From positions 2,002,418 to 2,066,417 of the forward strand of contig PCDI01000004.1 in NCBI GenBank assembly GCA_002778195.1: DNA of 64,000 bases. The letters are read 5' to 3'. Positions 46,681 to 59,214 of the stretch are shown here, one piece after another. Each line of letters starts with the position of its first letter. The stretch's first letter is position 1. The notes under the pieces were generated by a model. The model was not told where the DNA came from. It was given only the letters and a program-made list of their open reading frames with translations, and did no database searches. Origin of the DNA: Raffaelea ambrosiae. Its lineage: Eukaryota; Ascomycota; Sordariomycetes; Ophiostomatales; Ophiostomataceae. The position numbers and the translations under genes were made by a program.

Positions 46681-48663
46681 TTACAGGATCTTGCACTTGC
46701 CCTTCTTGGGCTTCTTGGTGCGCGAAAGCAGGGCAGCACGGGTGGCGTGCTCGAACACCTCACGAACACCCTCGTTGGTCTTGGCGGAGCACTCAAGGTA
46801 CTTGTAGGCACCGATCTTCTTGCGGACATCCTCGCCCTGAATTATTGGTTAGAGTGGATGCACAGCTGAGTGGCACGAAGTAAGGGGGCACAGAGGAAAG
46901 CGAGGACTGTGACGATGATGGATAAAGATTTAAAGCAAAAACACGGAGACTTACCTCTTCCGGAGATACAGGCTTCTGGCTTGTCTTGCGCAGCTCCTCG
47001 ATAGTCTTGGGGTCGTAGCGGAGGTCCTTCTTGCAGCCAACGAGGATGATGGGCAGGCCCTGGCAGAAATGGAGAACCTCGGAAATCCACTGGAATAGGC
47101 GAGCACGTGTTATTAGCAAGCAGCTCTCTAATCGCGGACGGACAACGCGGGCCAGCGTTGACAGCATGGGGAGGGATCCACATACCTTCTCTTGGACGTT
47201 ATCAAGGGAATCCGGAGAGTCAACAGCGAAGCAGATCAGGATAACGTGAGAGTCGGGGTACGACAGGGGACGGAGCCGGTCGTAGTCCTCCTGGCCAGCC
47301 GTATCCCACAGCGCCAGCTCAACGTGCTTGCCGTCAACCTCGACATCGGCCACATAGTTCTCGAAGACAGTGGGGACGTAGACCTGTATTGATTCATGCA
47401 TGTTAGGAACGAGACTGGCCAAGAATGGTTGAGGGATGGATTGCCCTGGCACGGCCACCAGAAAGACATGATAGATGGGATCTGGTGATTATGCAGAGCG
47501 GTTGTGTGGTGGGAGGGAAATGTGCAAATGGGTAAACCCTTGGCTGACACATCGGCAAGATGGTAACTTCATGATGGTGAGAAATGGCAGGGGCGTGTGA
47601 TATCTAGCATGTTGTCGATGGGGTGCAGGTAAACAAATGCACTAGATCATGGCTTCTTCAGGCCGAGTCGTGCATCTGGTATAATTTGCGACCTCGTGCC
47701 GATTGCTGCCTTTGCTGTATGGTTCTCTCGGGAAAACGGGGGCCTGGCATCTTTTTGCCTTTCTCTGCGTTTCTCCGCGCAGCTGGCTGATTCCATGCAA
47801 GATTATCCCCCACAGCCAGGGATTGTTGAGCGGTGACAGCCCCTTCCGGTTTTGTGGGTAGAATAGGTGCCAAGATGCCAGATGACACAGCCATAGTAGC
47901 CCGTCCGAGCTGCCCTTGGGAGAGAGATCATTTCCGGTCTCACTAGGTTCTTGCCGACGGCCGATATCAGGGGATTGGGGAGTGCTGTTAGGAAGGTGCA
48001 AGGGAGGAATGGCGCGATCGGGGTTTGGCGATGCCAGTTTCTGGGCTGGCCAGGCAGTTTCATGTTGCTATCCTGTTATCTTACCTCAGGGAAGGTGCCC
48101 TTGGAGAACACACTGCAACGCGAGTTAGCATCAACGAACCAATGGCGGTGATAGGACGGTCAAAACATGATAACACATGCAAAAAGAGGACAGCAGAGCA
48201 GCCTAGCTGACGAGCAAGCAGAGCAGATGCAGAACAAGTATGGGGAAGGGGATGAGTGCATGCAGGAAGCAGGCGGTGGAGAGATGCGGATTTTTTTTTC
48301 TCCTCAGTTTCTGCTTCTGTCGCCGTTGCCCGGACTGTGCTGTCTCGTCTTTTTGTTGTCCGTTGCTGCAGCTGGGCAGTGATTGATGTAGGGCAGAACG
48401 AGGCAGCAACAGGCTGGCGGACGACAGCAGCAGAGACAAAAGATAGGGAAATAAATAGACGGCAAAACGGTATCCAGTGCAAGATGGTCCACGAACGCAG
48501 GAACAGCAGCAAGGCAGGCACGAGACGAAGCGAGAGAAAAAAAAAGGGGGGGCACCGCCCATGAACAGAGGCAGGAAGAGAGAAAAGAAACGTACATCAA
48601 CAAACAGGTCTTGCCGCAGGCACCGTCGCCGACGATGACGAGCTTCCGGCGGATTTCAGCCAT
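46681..48663 (-). CDS. RHO1: Rho1 small GTPase
   Basis: Master GTPase of cell-wall integrity; it activates glucan synthase and Pkc1 at the plasma membrane. Minus-strand exons are 48596-48663, 48085-48112, 47186-47383, 46955-47089 and 46681-46836; together they give 194 residues, the normal length. All GTPase motifs are present: P-loop GDGACGKT, switch I with VPTVFENYVADV, switch II DTAGQEDYDRLRPL, TKKD-type GCKKDL, and ECSAKTNEG. The C-terminus is a polybasic stretch ending CKIL, a CAAX box with terminal Leu that predicts geranylgeranylation. Exon 2 is only 28 nt and sits between introns of 483 and 701 bp, unusually long for this window. Intact. Confidence 0.97.
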
Positions 48664-50246
48664 GATGATTTTTTGTGGATGGTTTGGTCTGTGTTTTGGG
48701 AGAGAGCGAAGGAGAGGAGGGGACGGAGCGAGCGATCGAGCGGAGGGCTGTTGACCGACGGGAGACGAATGGAAGAGCCGACAAGAGGAGGGCGGAGACT
48801 GGCAGGGTTGGTCGCGGAGACGAAAAGTGAAGGCGGACGGAAAGGAGAACGAAGAAGGGAGAAAGAGTCGATCGAGAGAAGCGGAGAGATTGGATCGGTT
48901 TTAGAAGGAGAGAGAGAAAGGAAGAAGGACAAGGAAGGAACGATGACGGCAGCGGAAAATAAGAGATGGCAGCAGCGAGAGATTCTAGCTAGGCTGGTCT
49001 CAAAAGGGGGGGAGCGATGGATGGGCGGGTTTTGGGTTTGATTGTTATGGCAGGAGCGGAAGGGGGGGCGGCGTCCTCCAGGAAACAGAGGGCCAGGAAA
49101 CAGAGGGCCAGCGAAGTGGAGGGAATGTGGGCAGAGTGGCAGGGGTGCTGAAGGCCGAGACCAGGCAGAGGCCGACAGTGGCAGAGTAGGAAGACGGCGC
49201 AGATTTATTCAAATGACGGGGCAGTCCTGTGCTGGGCTGACTCCGGGCGGCAGGCAGCAAGGACCCTGGGTGGTTACTTTGCTAGGTGTCTTACAGGGCC
49301 TAGAGTAAGCCAGGACTGTCTACAGGACCCCTATGAGTGTCCTTACTACGTATCCTAGTGCCCTGCTGTGGCCTGAGGCTGCCGCCCTTGGGGCATCCTG
49401 AGCCCCTCTAAAAATGCCCCAAGCCCCCCTTCCCCCAAATTGCCTGTCGCCCCTTCCCAGTCCCCGCCAGACCGCTTACGATACTGGGTTTGGCCCTGCT
49501 GGTCCATGCGCTGGCTGCCTCAGCCCGAATTGGAAAAAAAAAATTGATCAAAAAAAGATATAAAAAAAAGCACCGAATAACTAAAATAAATGGGAAAATA
49601 AAAGCAGCAAAAATATGGGTAGCAAAAATTAACAGCAAACAGCAAACGGCAAACAAACGCGGGCTTGTTGTGCCTGTTGGCTGTGTGTCCGTTGGACGGA
49701 CCAGTCTCTTTTTGTTATATGCTGCGTACATACGATAATAACGGATCTGAATCCTTAGTTTTGCCGCAGACGCACCCAGAACAGAGCGTTGGCTTTGGAG
49801 ACCCGATGCACGTCAGACTGCCCGGAATTATGCAGCTAAGCAGCATTGCAGGCACCATGGCCGGCCACAGCCCAGCCCAGCTCGGAGCTGTCAAGAGGAG
49901 ACCGCAGCTCGACACGCAACTACTCGTACAAAACCACACAGCCGTCCACAACCTGGAATATTCACCCAGAACCCGCAGGACCCAATACGCGGACTTACGA
50001 GTCCCCCTCCCCGTTTTCCCCCTCCAGACTGCTTGCTTTTGGGCGCTCTGTCCACTTTGCACCCGTCTTGCGCAGCACTAGAAGCCTTTAGTCCGTAAGC
50101 GGCCAAGTCCGCAAGAGGGATGGATGGGCACAGCGACGGGCTGCCCCAGGAGCCGCAGCAGACGGCCGTCCCGAGAACAAGCGTTGACAGTGTGCATGCA
50201 CGAACGAGTATGTCTACCCGAGAGGGGGTGCAACACGGGGGGGGAG

Positions 50247-50288
50247 GGGACACGAGAGAGGACACGAGAGAGGACACGAGAGGGACAG
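50247..50288. repeat. 12-bp tandem repeat, GAGAGGACACGA
   Basis: Three consecutive near-perfect copies of GGACACGAGAGA, preceded by a G run. Non-coding. Confidence 0.85.
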
Positions 50289-50768
50289 ATCGGCCGAGTT
50301 CCCTGGTGGCTTCCCCAGGTATCTTGTGCGTTGCCAAGTATCTCGAGCCTTGGATACGTGCTGTCGTAGTATCTGAGTCCAATGCGAGATCTCTTTCCTC
50401 TGCCCTCCTAAAATATCTGGAGCATTATCTCACATCTTGCTGATATGAGCTGGTGCTGCGCCAAGGGACACGCGGCGCTTGAGAATGAAACATTCGGTGG
50501 CCTGTCACGGTTTTTGATTGTCACAGTGTCTGGGCTTGTGGTATTAATTATTATTGCCTTGTTGGCGTCAGTACCAATTCGACACAGGGACGACCTGACA
50601 CAGCGAACAAAAGACCTAGTTAGGTCACAGAAGGCGGCCAACACTTGATTGTGTGGGCAGTGGAGACCAGGAAAGACCACCAGGAGACCCAGCCAGGCCA
50701 CCACAGATAGGGCGGCCAGCAGTCCCCCAGCCAGACCCAAAATTCGCTCGCCCTCGCTACGCTCGGTG

Positions 50769-50819
50769 CAAAGTCCTAGCTGCCCACTAAAGGAGCACAG
50801 GTAGGACTTTTTAGTGGAG
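50769..50819. repeat. Two interleaved inverted repeats
   Basis: AAAGTCCTA is followed by CCACTAAA, and then TAGGACTTT and TTTAGTGG follow in the same order. Each pair is complementary, and the A-B-A'-B' order is that of an H-type pseudoknot, not a simple hairpin. Confidence 0.7.
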
Positions 50820-50886
50820 ACCACAGAAAGAGGGGCCAGCCACGGCAAACCCAGCAGCCCCAGCGCCCCAAAGCGCCCCAAAACGC

Positions 50887-50935
50887 GGACTTGAACCTAT
50901 CACCTCAGAGCGTCCCTTGTGCAGCCCATATGCTG
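50887..50935 (-). other. tRNA-like Pol III box A/B pair (degenerate)
   Basis: On the minus strand GGTTCAAGTCC (50887-50897) matches the box B consensus. About 27 nt upstream, CAGCATATGGG (50925-50935) resembles box A and begins a possible 4-bp D-arm stem (CAGC/GCTG). The anticodon and T stems do not pair, so this is not a functional tRNA; it may be a tRNA-derived repeat or chance. Confidence 0.3.
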
Positions 50936-51724
50936 GACAGGCAGACCCTCTCGAAGAACCAAACAGACGAGCCACACCGACAGTATCTTGTCAGGTAGTT
51001 GATATACTCGTACATAGTTGGATGATTGCAGACAACACACCTGCAGCACCTCTTGCGGCTCAGAACAGTGGGCTTCTTGGCAAGGCAACTATGCACGTGC
51101 ACAATCAATTCCGGCAAGAGCTGTTTCCATTTTACATAACGATGCATGAGCTAGTTAAGCCGAGCATAGAGGCTTCAACCTGGCTACCATCAGGCCAGGG
51201 ACATGACCTGCCAGATTGAACTTGGCTTTGTTGGTCCGTTTGTCATTGACTGTGTCGTTACTTTTCTGGTTTCCTTCCCTTCTCGGATGCTGTATGTTGT
51301 ATGTATTCTACCAGTCTTTGTGCTCGGAGGCCTCTTCTCTATTGGGTTTTTTTTTTTGGTATCATTCCTGACCTTCCAATGCATGGGCACATGTGATGAT
51401 GCTTGTTGCTTTGATGTCACGTGATATGGAGGTAAAGCGAATGGCTCCCGGAACGGGAAGAAACCAATCACCGAACCATCAAAAAAATTGACGATCCGAG
51501 ACGACAGCTCTGTGTGTATGTGTGTGTGCTGCAGCAACAGGGTGCCCTCACGCTGCCATTGACCGGTCTCCACGAGTGTGAGAGGGGCTGTACCTCGACT
51601 CTCCATTTTTTCCTCGCTTGTTCAAATCGATGCAAACGAGATTTTCATTCGGCTGTCTCTCTTTTCCACCCAAGAGACAACGACTACTACCACCACCACC
51701 CCCACCACCACATAAACCGAACCA

Positions 51725-53088
51725 ATGCTCAAGCTCGCAAAACGCACCGCCCAGGCGGAGAAGCAGGTCGTCCGTCGGGCGGCCATCCGGCGCAAGGCGC
51801 AGCGCATGATTGATGAGGCGCAGAACAAGTACCAGCGGTCCCTGATGAACGAGGAGATCAAGGTGCACGAGAAGCAGGCGCGGCGGCTGCGCAAAGAGAC
51901 CTGGATGATGGGTCCGCTGGCGCCGCGGCGGAACCACGCGGCGTCGGTGGCCGACGAGGCGCGGCGAGGCCGGAAGAGCCCGACGACGCAGTTTGGCGCC
52001 GAGATGTTTGCGCAGGAGCGGGTGCCGCACTGGGGCACCATCAGCATGCAGCGGTCGCGGATGCAGGCGGAGCTGGTGAGCGAGAAGCAGGTTAAGGCCC
52101 GGTGTGCGTGGGCGGGCACACCCAAGGCGCTGTGTCTGGCGCCCGGTGATCGGGTGCGCGTCATGGAGGGCGCGTTCAAGGGCAGCATCGGGCCCATCCG
52201 GGAGGTCAACCCGGAACAAGGGACGCTCCTCATTGAGGGCGTGGCCAAGGTGAGAAAAGAGAGAGAGAGAGAACGAGAATGATAGAGAGCCCTCCCCCAA
52301 GACATGTATATGCGTGCTTTCGCACAGTTCACAAGCTGACGCCTCCCTCCTCTCAGTCCAACGTCACGTTCCCGGAAGCCATTGTCCAGGATGTGTCCGC
52401 CTCCGTCTTCCAGGCCGAGTCCACCATCCCCATCAACGCCGTCCGCCTCGTCCACCCCCTCCAAGACCCGGCCACCGGCGTGACCCGCGACGTCCTCATC
52501 CGCGAGCTCCAGCCCGTCGCCTTCCAGCTCGACCGCGCCACCCGCCGCCTCGCCTTCTCCCGCGTCGTCCCCGGCCTCAACGTCCGCATCCCCTGGCCGC
52601 GCGCCGCCGACGCCGAGAGGAAGAAGCGGCAGGCCGAGGAGCAGGACCACCCGAACGACACGCTGCGGATCGACTCGGAGCAGGTCACGTATATGCCGAC
52701 GCTGCTGAAGCCGCCCGCGCCGGCGGTGGTGCTGGACGAGCTGCGCAACAAGTACTCGCGGTTCCGCACGCGGCACACGCCCGAGTACATTGCCGCCAAG
52801 GAGGCCCAGGAGGCCGAGAAGAAGCTGGAGCGCCATCGCCGCGCCAACTCGGCCAAGATCCACCGCGGCCAGGCGCCGGTGCTGTCGCCGCCCAGCATGC
52901 GCACGCCCCTGGAGGAGCTCCACATCCAGGAGAAGGCCGCGCGCCGTGCTCGTGGCCAGCCCGAGCTCACCGACGACATGCTCGAGAAGATTGGCCGTCT
53001 CATGGCCCAGAACACCAAGATGCCGCTGCCGCCGTTGGAAGAGGAGACACCATCACCATCAGCCACATCGGACAGCTCGCCATTATAA
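51725..53088 (+). CDS. MRPL40: Mitochondrial ribosomal protein uL24m (KOW domain)
   Basis: Large-subunit protein of the mitochondrial ribosome. Exons 51725-52249 and 52357-53088 give 418 residues, longer than yeast Mrpl40 because of a filamentous-fungal C-terminal extension. The N-terminus is basic and Ala/Arg-rich as for a matrix presequence. The KOW motif lies at about 139-173 (APGDRVRVMEGAFKGSIGPI). The second exon starts SNVTFPEAIVQDV and carries the rest of the uL24-type barrel, followed by a mitoribosome-specific helical tail rich in Glu/Arg (about 300-400). The intron is 107 bp and begins GTGAGA. Divergent from RHO1 at a distance. Confidence 0.88.
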
Positions 53089-53744
53089 ACCGGCTGGTTT
53101 CAATGAATGCCCCCCCCCCCTCTTCTCTTCCCTGCTTTCCTGTGTCCTAGTATTCAGCGAGGCATCTTTTCTGTATCATCACACTTGTACATATACAGGC
53201 TACAAAACTAGAAGTGACGAGAAAAAAAAAGAAAGTATATGCGTTCATTCTTTTCATTTGCATTTTGTTCTACATGTGTTCTGCGTTTGTTCTCGCAAGG
53301 AGTGCACTCTACTCAAGGATGCACACGACAAATTATTGTCATTTACAGAGACCTTCCACCGTGTCTGTATTTTCATTTTGATCCTTAGCTTAACGTAAAG
53401 CTTAACTGTGTGGTCTCTCAATAGCCAACGCGCAAACACAAAAATTGCAGCGCTGAGCAGCTGCATACTAACAAAACAAAATTCGAAGGAAGGTTGGCTT
53501 GGGCAATCTATCCCAGGGGTATAATCATGTGTTGTACATGGAAAGACAAAGGAAAATAAAACATGGAAAAGAAAACATGGAAAAGAGAACATCATGACCA
53601 AATCGAAGAATATCATGTAGAAAGCGGTTCGTTGTGTCGTGAAATCGTCCGAGCAATCGTCTGTAGTCCTTTTTTTTCCCAGGTGAAAATATCGTTGCAT
53701 GTCTCTCCAGCAGTCGTCCCAAGAAAACGTAAGTGCCGTTCGTA
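53089..53744. other. Convergent 3' intergenic region
   Basis: 656 bp between convergent stop codons, AT-richer than its surroundings and with a C run at 53108-53119. Nothing else is seen. Confidence 0.5.
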
Positions 53745-56700
53745 TTAATCATCTCCGTAAGTCGTCCGTCCATTTACGAGGATGACAACAGTCAGAGTAG
53801 CCGCATATGCTTCGCGGATAGCGCAAGCCATGCTGCAAACAGTTTTGTCAGTAAGAGGACATCATTTCCAGTAAGACAAAAAGTGGGCTCCAACATAAGA
53901 AAGAGACAACATACCAAGTCTTGCCAACATCAGCAATAATGGCACTCAGACCCCAATGAGCACACCAGGCGCGGGCCAAGACTTCATTGTCGGCCACACC
54001 AAATGCCTCAATCACAAGCACCTTCTCGTCGTCCCCGTCCTTCGACACTGGTGCGAAACGCGGGCCAAGATTTCCTCCGCCCCCGAAATGGACCGTTGGA
54101 TTCTGACTCGGGATGTTTCCTTCTCCAGCACCGGTGCCAGGCGAGGCCCAGTCGCGCACATCCACCACGACATCAGCCTTGACCGTGACAAAGACGTAGT
54201 CGAAGAAGAGCGGGTGCGGGCCGTCGGAGCAGGGCCAGGCAGAGATGAAGGAGACGTCGTAGTTGAGGCGCAGAGGCCAAGAGACACCGTCAATGGCAAA
54301 CTGGACCGAAGCATCATACCAACGCGGGCTACCGTATCCTCCGTCGACGGGTGTACCGGAGGACACAGGTGGCGGCTGCTCGCCGTTTGCAGCTGCGGCC
54401 AGATTAGCAGACGACGGCATGGTCCCCGGGCGGAGGCTCAGCAGTTCGATGCGGACAGTGTCAACATAGTCATAAAGATCGGTCGTGACCAGCTTGTACT
54501 CCTGGACAGGGAACACCTCCGCTGGTGGTCCAAGGGGGTCCGACCTCTTGTTCATAGAGCGTACATCTTCAATGGTCATCTTCTGCCTTGGACGCCGGGT
54601 GCGGATGCGGGCAATCTGGGACCGGCCGAGGTCGGCAGTAGGCCGAGCCGGGCCTACCCAACCAGCCAATTCGCGGCATGTTGGGGCCAGAACCTTGCCC
54701 ACAATGGACGTGGACGTCCAGTATGTATAGCTGTTGCGATATTGGAAGCCACAGTGTGGGTGCAGGTGTGTCAATAGCGAGAGGTCATCGGTGGCACGGT
54801 CAGGATCAATGTCGATGAGGGCGTTCATGATGGTGAAAGGGAAAGTCGGCTGGATTGTATGTTAGCGAGGGAAGAGAGACCAAGACAAAACTTGGGGGGG
54901 GGGAATGCTCAAAAGCTTCGTACCCCTGGCAAAATCAAGGCGCTGAAGAACGCTAGCGCATGGGAGCTGATGGACTCGAGAGTGCCGTCGGCATCACGCT
55001 GGCGAAGGTTGGCCATGGTGGCTTCAAGGTTGGGCCACTTCATCATGGTGGCAAAGCGACGCAGCATACGGATCTGCCGACGCTTGAGCTTCAAGTGCAG
55101 TTTGATCTGGTCGGCGGTCTTGCCGTAGGCATCGATGCGCACCAGATCGCGCCAGCGACGGGCCAGTGCCAGGTTCCATTGCATGGTGGGCGGCAGTTGC
55201 TGCACGAGTTTCTCTTTGGCCCAGCCGGTGTGGTATCGGGAGCCGATGCGCATGTCGAGCTCCATGCTAAGGAGCAGCTGGTGGAAGAAGCGCTCGTACT
55301 GCAGGTGGTTGGCGTGGCTGGTGTTGAAGATGAAGCGGGTGACAACCTGGTTGCGTGGGTTGGTAAAGTCCAGCCAGTAGTCGGGGCGCGAGAGGGCCAT
55401 GATCAGATCGGTGATCTGTTTGTCCAGTGTCTTGTGCGGCTTCAGTACGCGGTCCGGGTCGCGCAGCAGGCGCCTGTACAGGCTGCGATAGAGATGGTCC
55501 TCGTCGTCCTCGCCCAGGCCATTTGCCTGGAGGTCGCGCATCCGCTTGCAGATCTGGTCGAGCTCGATTTCACGGGGCCGCACCCCGGCATCGCGCAGAG
55601 CAATAGTCGGCGGCAACGACCCGGACAGACCGGCCCAGTGGTTGAGTGTGATGGTGCCCGGCCGTTGGCCAAAGCAGAAGGCGAAACTCGGCTGCTCAAA
55701 CGTCTCCCACGGATAGAGCGGCGGCTGAGAAGAAATGCCCGAGTCTTGGGTGATGCGCATCGTCATCAACTGGACCATGGCATCGTGCAGGTTGACGCTG
55801 TCGGTGCTCTCCTCGGGCTTGGCTTCCTTGTCGTCGGTGTCTGAATGTCTGTCTATTGAGCGCCGGCTTCTGCGTGTGGTCCGATCGCGCTCCAGACTGC
55901 GTCTTCCTCCCTTCTTCACCTCCACATTCGGAAAGTTCCCCGAAGATGTGGTGAAGAGCGCATAGTAGTTGTCTGATGCGTGCGGCACGTCTCTACGGTG
56001 GCCATTGTGGATGGGCACGCCGCGGGATATGAGGTCCATGGCACTCCCGAGAGTCAGCTCCGCATCCTTGGACAATCCGGCCGGCGGCCACTCGGTCAAC
56101 GGGCCGATATGCACCTTCGCTCGCCCATTGGGCATCATCGTGCCTTTGACCTTTTCGAGAGTTTTGGCGGAAGCATCCGCAGTTCGCGTAGCCTTTGTCC
56201 GCTTGTTAGGAGGAGCAGCGTATTTTCCTGTTTCGGTAACGCGCGAAGACTTTGTCCGTTTGCTGACAGGGACAGCGTTCTCTACGGTCTCCGTGGCTCG
56301 TGATGACTTTGTCCGTTTGTTGAGAGGAACGCCATCCACCATGGCTGGGAGGGGCGGGACCACTGGAACTGGCTCGTGGGATCTGATTTGGCTCTGGGAC
56401 CGCGCATGTGTGCTGGAACGGCCGGGTGTGCTCGATCGTCCAGGTGTGCTAGATCGCCCCGGCGTATTGGCCCGGCCCGGAGTCTGTGTCCGTCCCGGGA
56501 CCGGGGGTGGTAGCCGGGATGGCGGAATGTCCTGCACAGGTCGCGCGGGCAGCTGGTTCGGGGATATATGGTCCCCCACGATATCGCCCGTTGTCCTCCA
56601 ATGTGCTTCTTTGGACTGTGGGGAAGATGGTGTCAGTACGAGGGTGGTGGCTTATCAAACCAGGCGTGAGCAGAAGCGAGGTGAGCTGTCAACTTACAAG

Positions 56701-56787
56701 TTTGACCAGCTTCTTATTATGGCGCGAGCGGAACAGGTTGCTCCAGAACCCTCGTTTGTTCCCTCGTGAGTCGCTGCGCACGCTCAT
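53745..56787 (-). CDS. Conserved fungal protein of unknown function, 934 residues
   Basis: Minus-strand exons are 56698-56787, 54924-56615, 53915-54849 and 53745-53832. Two long open frames look like separate genes, but the 74-bp intron 54850-54923 (GTACGA donor, GCTAACATACAATCCAG end) joins them in phase, reading ...FFSALILPG then PTFPFTIMNALIDIDP. The N-terminus has a basic motif (RGFWSNLFRSRHNKK), then TPGRSS repeats near 75-100 and three KRTKxxR repeats near 128-170. The conserved core starts near residue 330 (YPWETFEQPSFAFCFGQRPG) and continues to the end, including HPHCGFQYRNSYTYWTS. There is no membrane segment or signal peptide. I recall similar uncharacterised proteins in other Pezizomycotina but no function. 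Confidence 0.8.
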
Positions 56788-59214
56788 TGTGGACTCGCAT
56801 GGCAGACGGGATGACGAGCGGGCTGTTTGTAGTTATGTTGTATACACTGTCCACAGCAGGAGTGGGACCGTACAATGAGAAAAAACTTGAAAACCGCGAG
56901 GCTGGTGGACGTGCACGATCTCGCGACGCATTACCGAGAACGAAACATGCGGGACAGGCAACACCCCTGGTCAGATATATAGGAAATGATATAAGTGGGA
57001 TGATGAAAGTAAAAGGAAGACGAAAGGGGAAAAAAAAAGGCAAAAAGGCAAACAGACAGGAAAGGAGCGTAAAGGAGCGTGACAAGAGACAGAAAAGAAG
57101 AAGAAAAAAAGAGAGAAAAAAAAAAAAGCAAGGAAGGAGGGGCCAGAGTGAGACCAGAGCGACCAGAGCGAGAAGATGTGGTTTTGCTGCTCGCTGGCGA
57201 GAAGAATGTGAACCACGGTTATCTTCTCTTTTTTGTGACTTTTTTTTTTGGCCCTTAGTATTGGTGGCTCGTTAGGTTCGCGTGCTACCAGCTCAGGCTG
57301 TGAGAGCGATGCAGGGCGTGTTTATGCATGTGGAGCCGAACAAGAGAGGAGGGAAGGCGCCAGGGAGGCAGCTTGGGAGAGCCCACACCCTGTACGAGTA
57401 TGTCCGTCTGTCTGTGTTGGCCGGGCTGGCTGGCGCGCAATGGAGAGGACGACGCTGTGTGAGCGCGTGTCTGTCCACGGATTGCGCGTAGCGGGCCACG
57501 GAATTAAATCAACCCAAATAAAAAGTAGCTTAATCAATAGGCACCGTTGCGTGGCTGGGTGGCTTCGCAGCAGCGCCAGATTTTNNNNNNNNNNNNNNNN
57601 NNNNGGGGGGCGGTCACAACAACCGGAAGGAGGTGTGGTGGGCTTCGCCAGAGTGGACTATTTAATCCCCACGTGTAGAAGAAGAACACAGGGAGGAGGC
57701 AGAAGAGGAGAGAAGGGCGAGGAAGATGAGGACATGAGACACAAAAGGAGAGGACACGATCGAGAGGGAGAAGAAAGAGCGAGAATGTGTCGTGTCAAAA
57801 GGCCAGGAAGCGATAGCGAAAGCCACAAAAAAAAAAAAAAGATCCGGAAAACGAGACAGCCAGACAGCCAGAATGGACTACGCGGATAAAAAAAAAACAT
57901 GAAACTCTGGGAAGGAAGCTGCGAACGACCAGCAGGCCAGAACCACTCAAAATCAGGAAGGAGCTCTCGGCCTCTGACGTAGGTATTTTCTGCCCATCAT
58001 CATTCGGAGCGGTTTTTTTTTTGGTTTTTTTCGGTGCGGTACTATGGTCCTCTTTAGTCCACGCAGACAATACAATACCACTTGGAGATGAAGTGACACA
58101 CACAAGCACGTAGTTATTTTTCTCACACCCTCTCGCGGAGGGAAAAGGCGCGGACCACGAGACGGCGTTGTCAGGTATGCGTGGCTGCCTTGAGGTTGCC
58201 TTCTTGGGAGGCCACTCGCAGACTTTCGTTACGTAGCCATCTCAAACCTATCTATCCTTCGCATTTGCCTGAAATGTCCGTGTCTGGCATTTTTGCCTGC
58301 TCCCTGGGCCACTCGATTTGCCTTTGCTCGACACGGGTTGGGCTAGGCAAGACGTGCAGGCCATTTCTGCCTTCTCGCATCGAGATGGCCAGACACGTAG
58401 GCGGCGATCGGCTGCTGCTGCATCATCTGGTGAAGATGTGGGAAATGGAATGGCTAATAGGGCGACTTCTGCCATCCATGTTTCAACGCCCCTACAGCCA
58501 CGCCCAAAAGAAGAGCGGTCTGTCTCCTCCACGTCTTTTGTCTACATAGTACATAACTACTACGTACCCCAACCCCTTTTTTCTTCCCGACTTCTGCACA
58601 GGTTTTCGCGTCACTTGGGTGCGTCTTTTGTTATGCAGGCTCCTGCAGCTTTCCTGCAAGTTGGTTGCTATATGAGAGGGCCCATAATGAAATATATATC
58701 TGAGATACTAATACTTATAGTTGCAATAGGTGATTTAGAGGGGGGGGTGGGCTAACAGCATGCGACCATCCAGGTGAGGGGAGACAAGCCAGCCAATGGG
58801 TTGCGCTGGGCAAGGCTGGCTTGGTTCGCAGTGTCGTTAGCGTGTCCAGCCAGAGGTGGCAAATGGGTGGTCTCAGTAGCTAAGCTCTGTAGTGAAAATC
58901 CCTGCAAAGGCGGCCTCTCTGAGGGCGAATTGGAAAAGTACACGGCACTGGACGATGGTATCTGAACAATCAATTGCAGCTAGCCAAAAAAAAAAAAAAA
59001 AGAACAATCCAGAACAAACCATCTAAATGTACATGCTAATTCAATGCTGCTTCCCACTCTCCATTTATCCCACTGTTTAGTTTTGCACTCTGTAATGATA
59101 CCCTTGCTCGGATACAGATATAAACCTACCTACTCGTTCACACATATAAAAACACAGAGGCCGGCACTTCGTCGGCACCGGCCATTATCCGCGTCCACCA
59201 GTACACATCCCGTC
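56788..59214. other. Intergenic region, 2.4 kb, with assembly gap
   Basis: Purine-rich tracts on the plus strand (57005-57135, 57690-57845) may be CT-rich leader of the gene at 53745-56787. A 20-base gap of N interrupts it. No gene recognised. Confidence 0.5.
57585..57604. other. Assembly gap (20 N)
   Basis: Twenty consecutive N between a T run and a G run; probably a scaffold gap of arbitrary length at a homopolymer/GC-skewed site. Any feature spanning it is unreliable. Confidence 0.95.

Larger units (their letters stand above)
48664..51724. other. Divergent region RHO1 / mitochondrial uL24, 3.1 kb
   Basis: The 400 bp next to RHO1 are purine-rich on the plus strand (its CT-rich leader on the other). 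A 15-bp direct repeat lies at 49080-49110, a 12-bp tandem repeat at 50247-50288 and an unusual element with tRNA-like boxes at 50640-50950. No protein-coding gene recognised. Confidence 0.5.

Noticed and set aside
50247..50288. CRISPR-like array
   Set aside because: The units are contiguous without spacers; an ordinary tandem repeat in a eukaryotic genome.
50885..50950. Functional tRNA gene
   Set aside because: Box B matches the consensus, but the T stem and anticodon stem cannot pair and no acceptor stem forms; listed only as a degenerate element.
53745..54828. Separate 333-residue gene starting at 54828
   Set aside because: A branch site and acceptor just upstream and an in-phase donor in the preceding frame make a single larger gene the better model.
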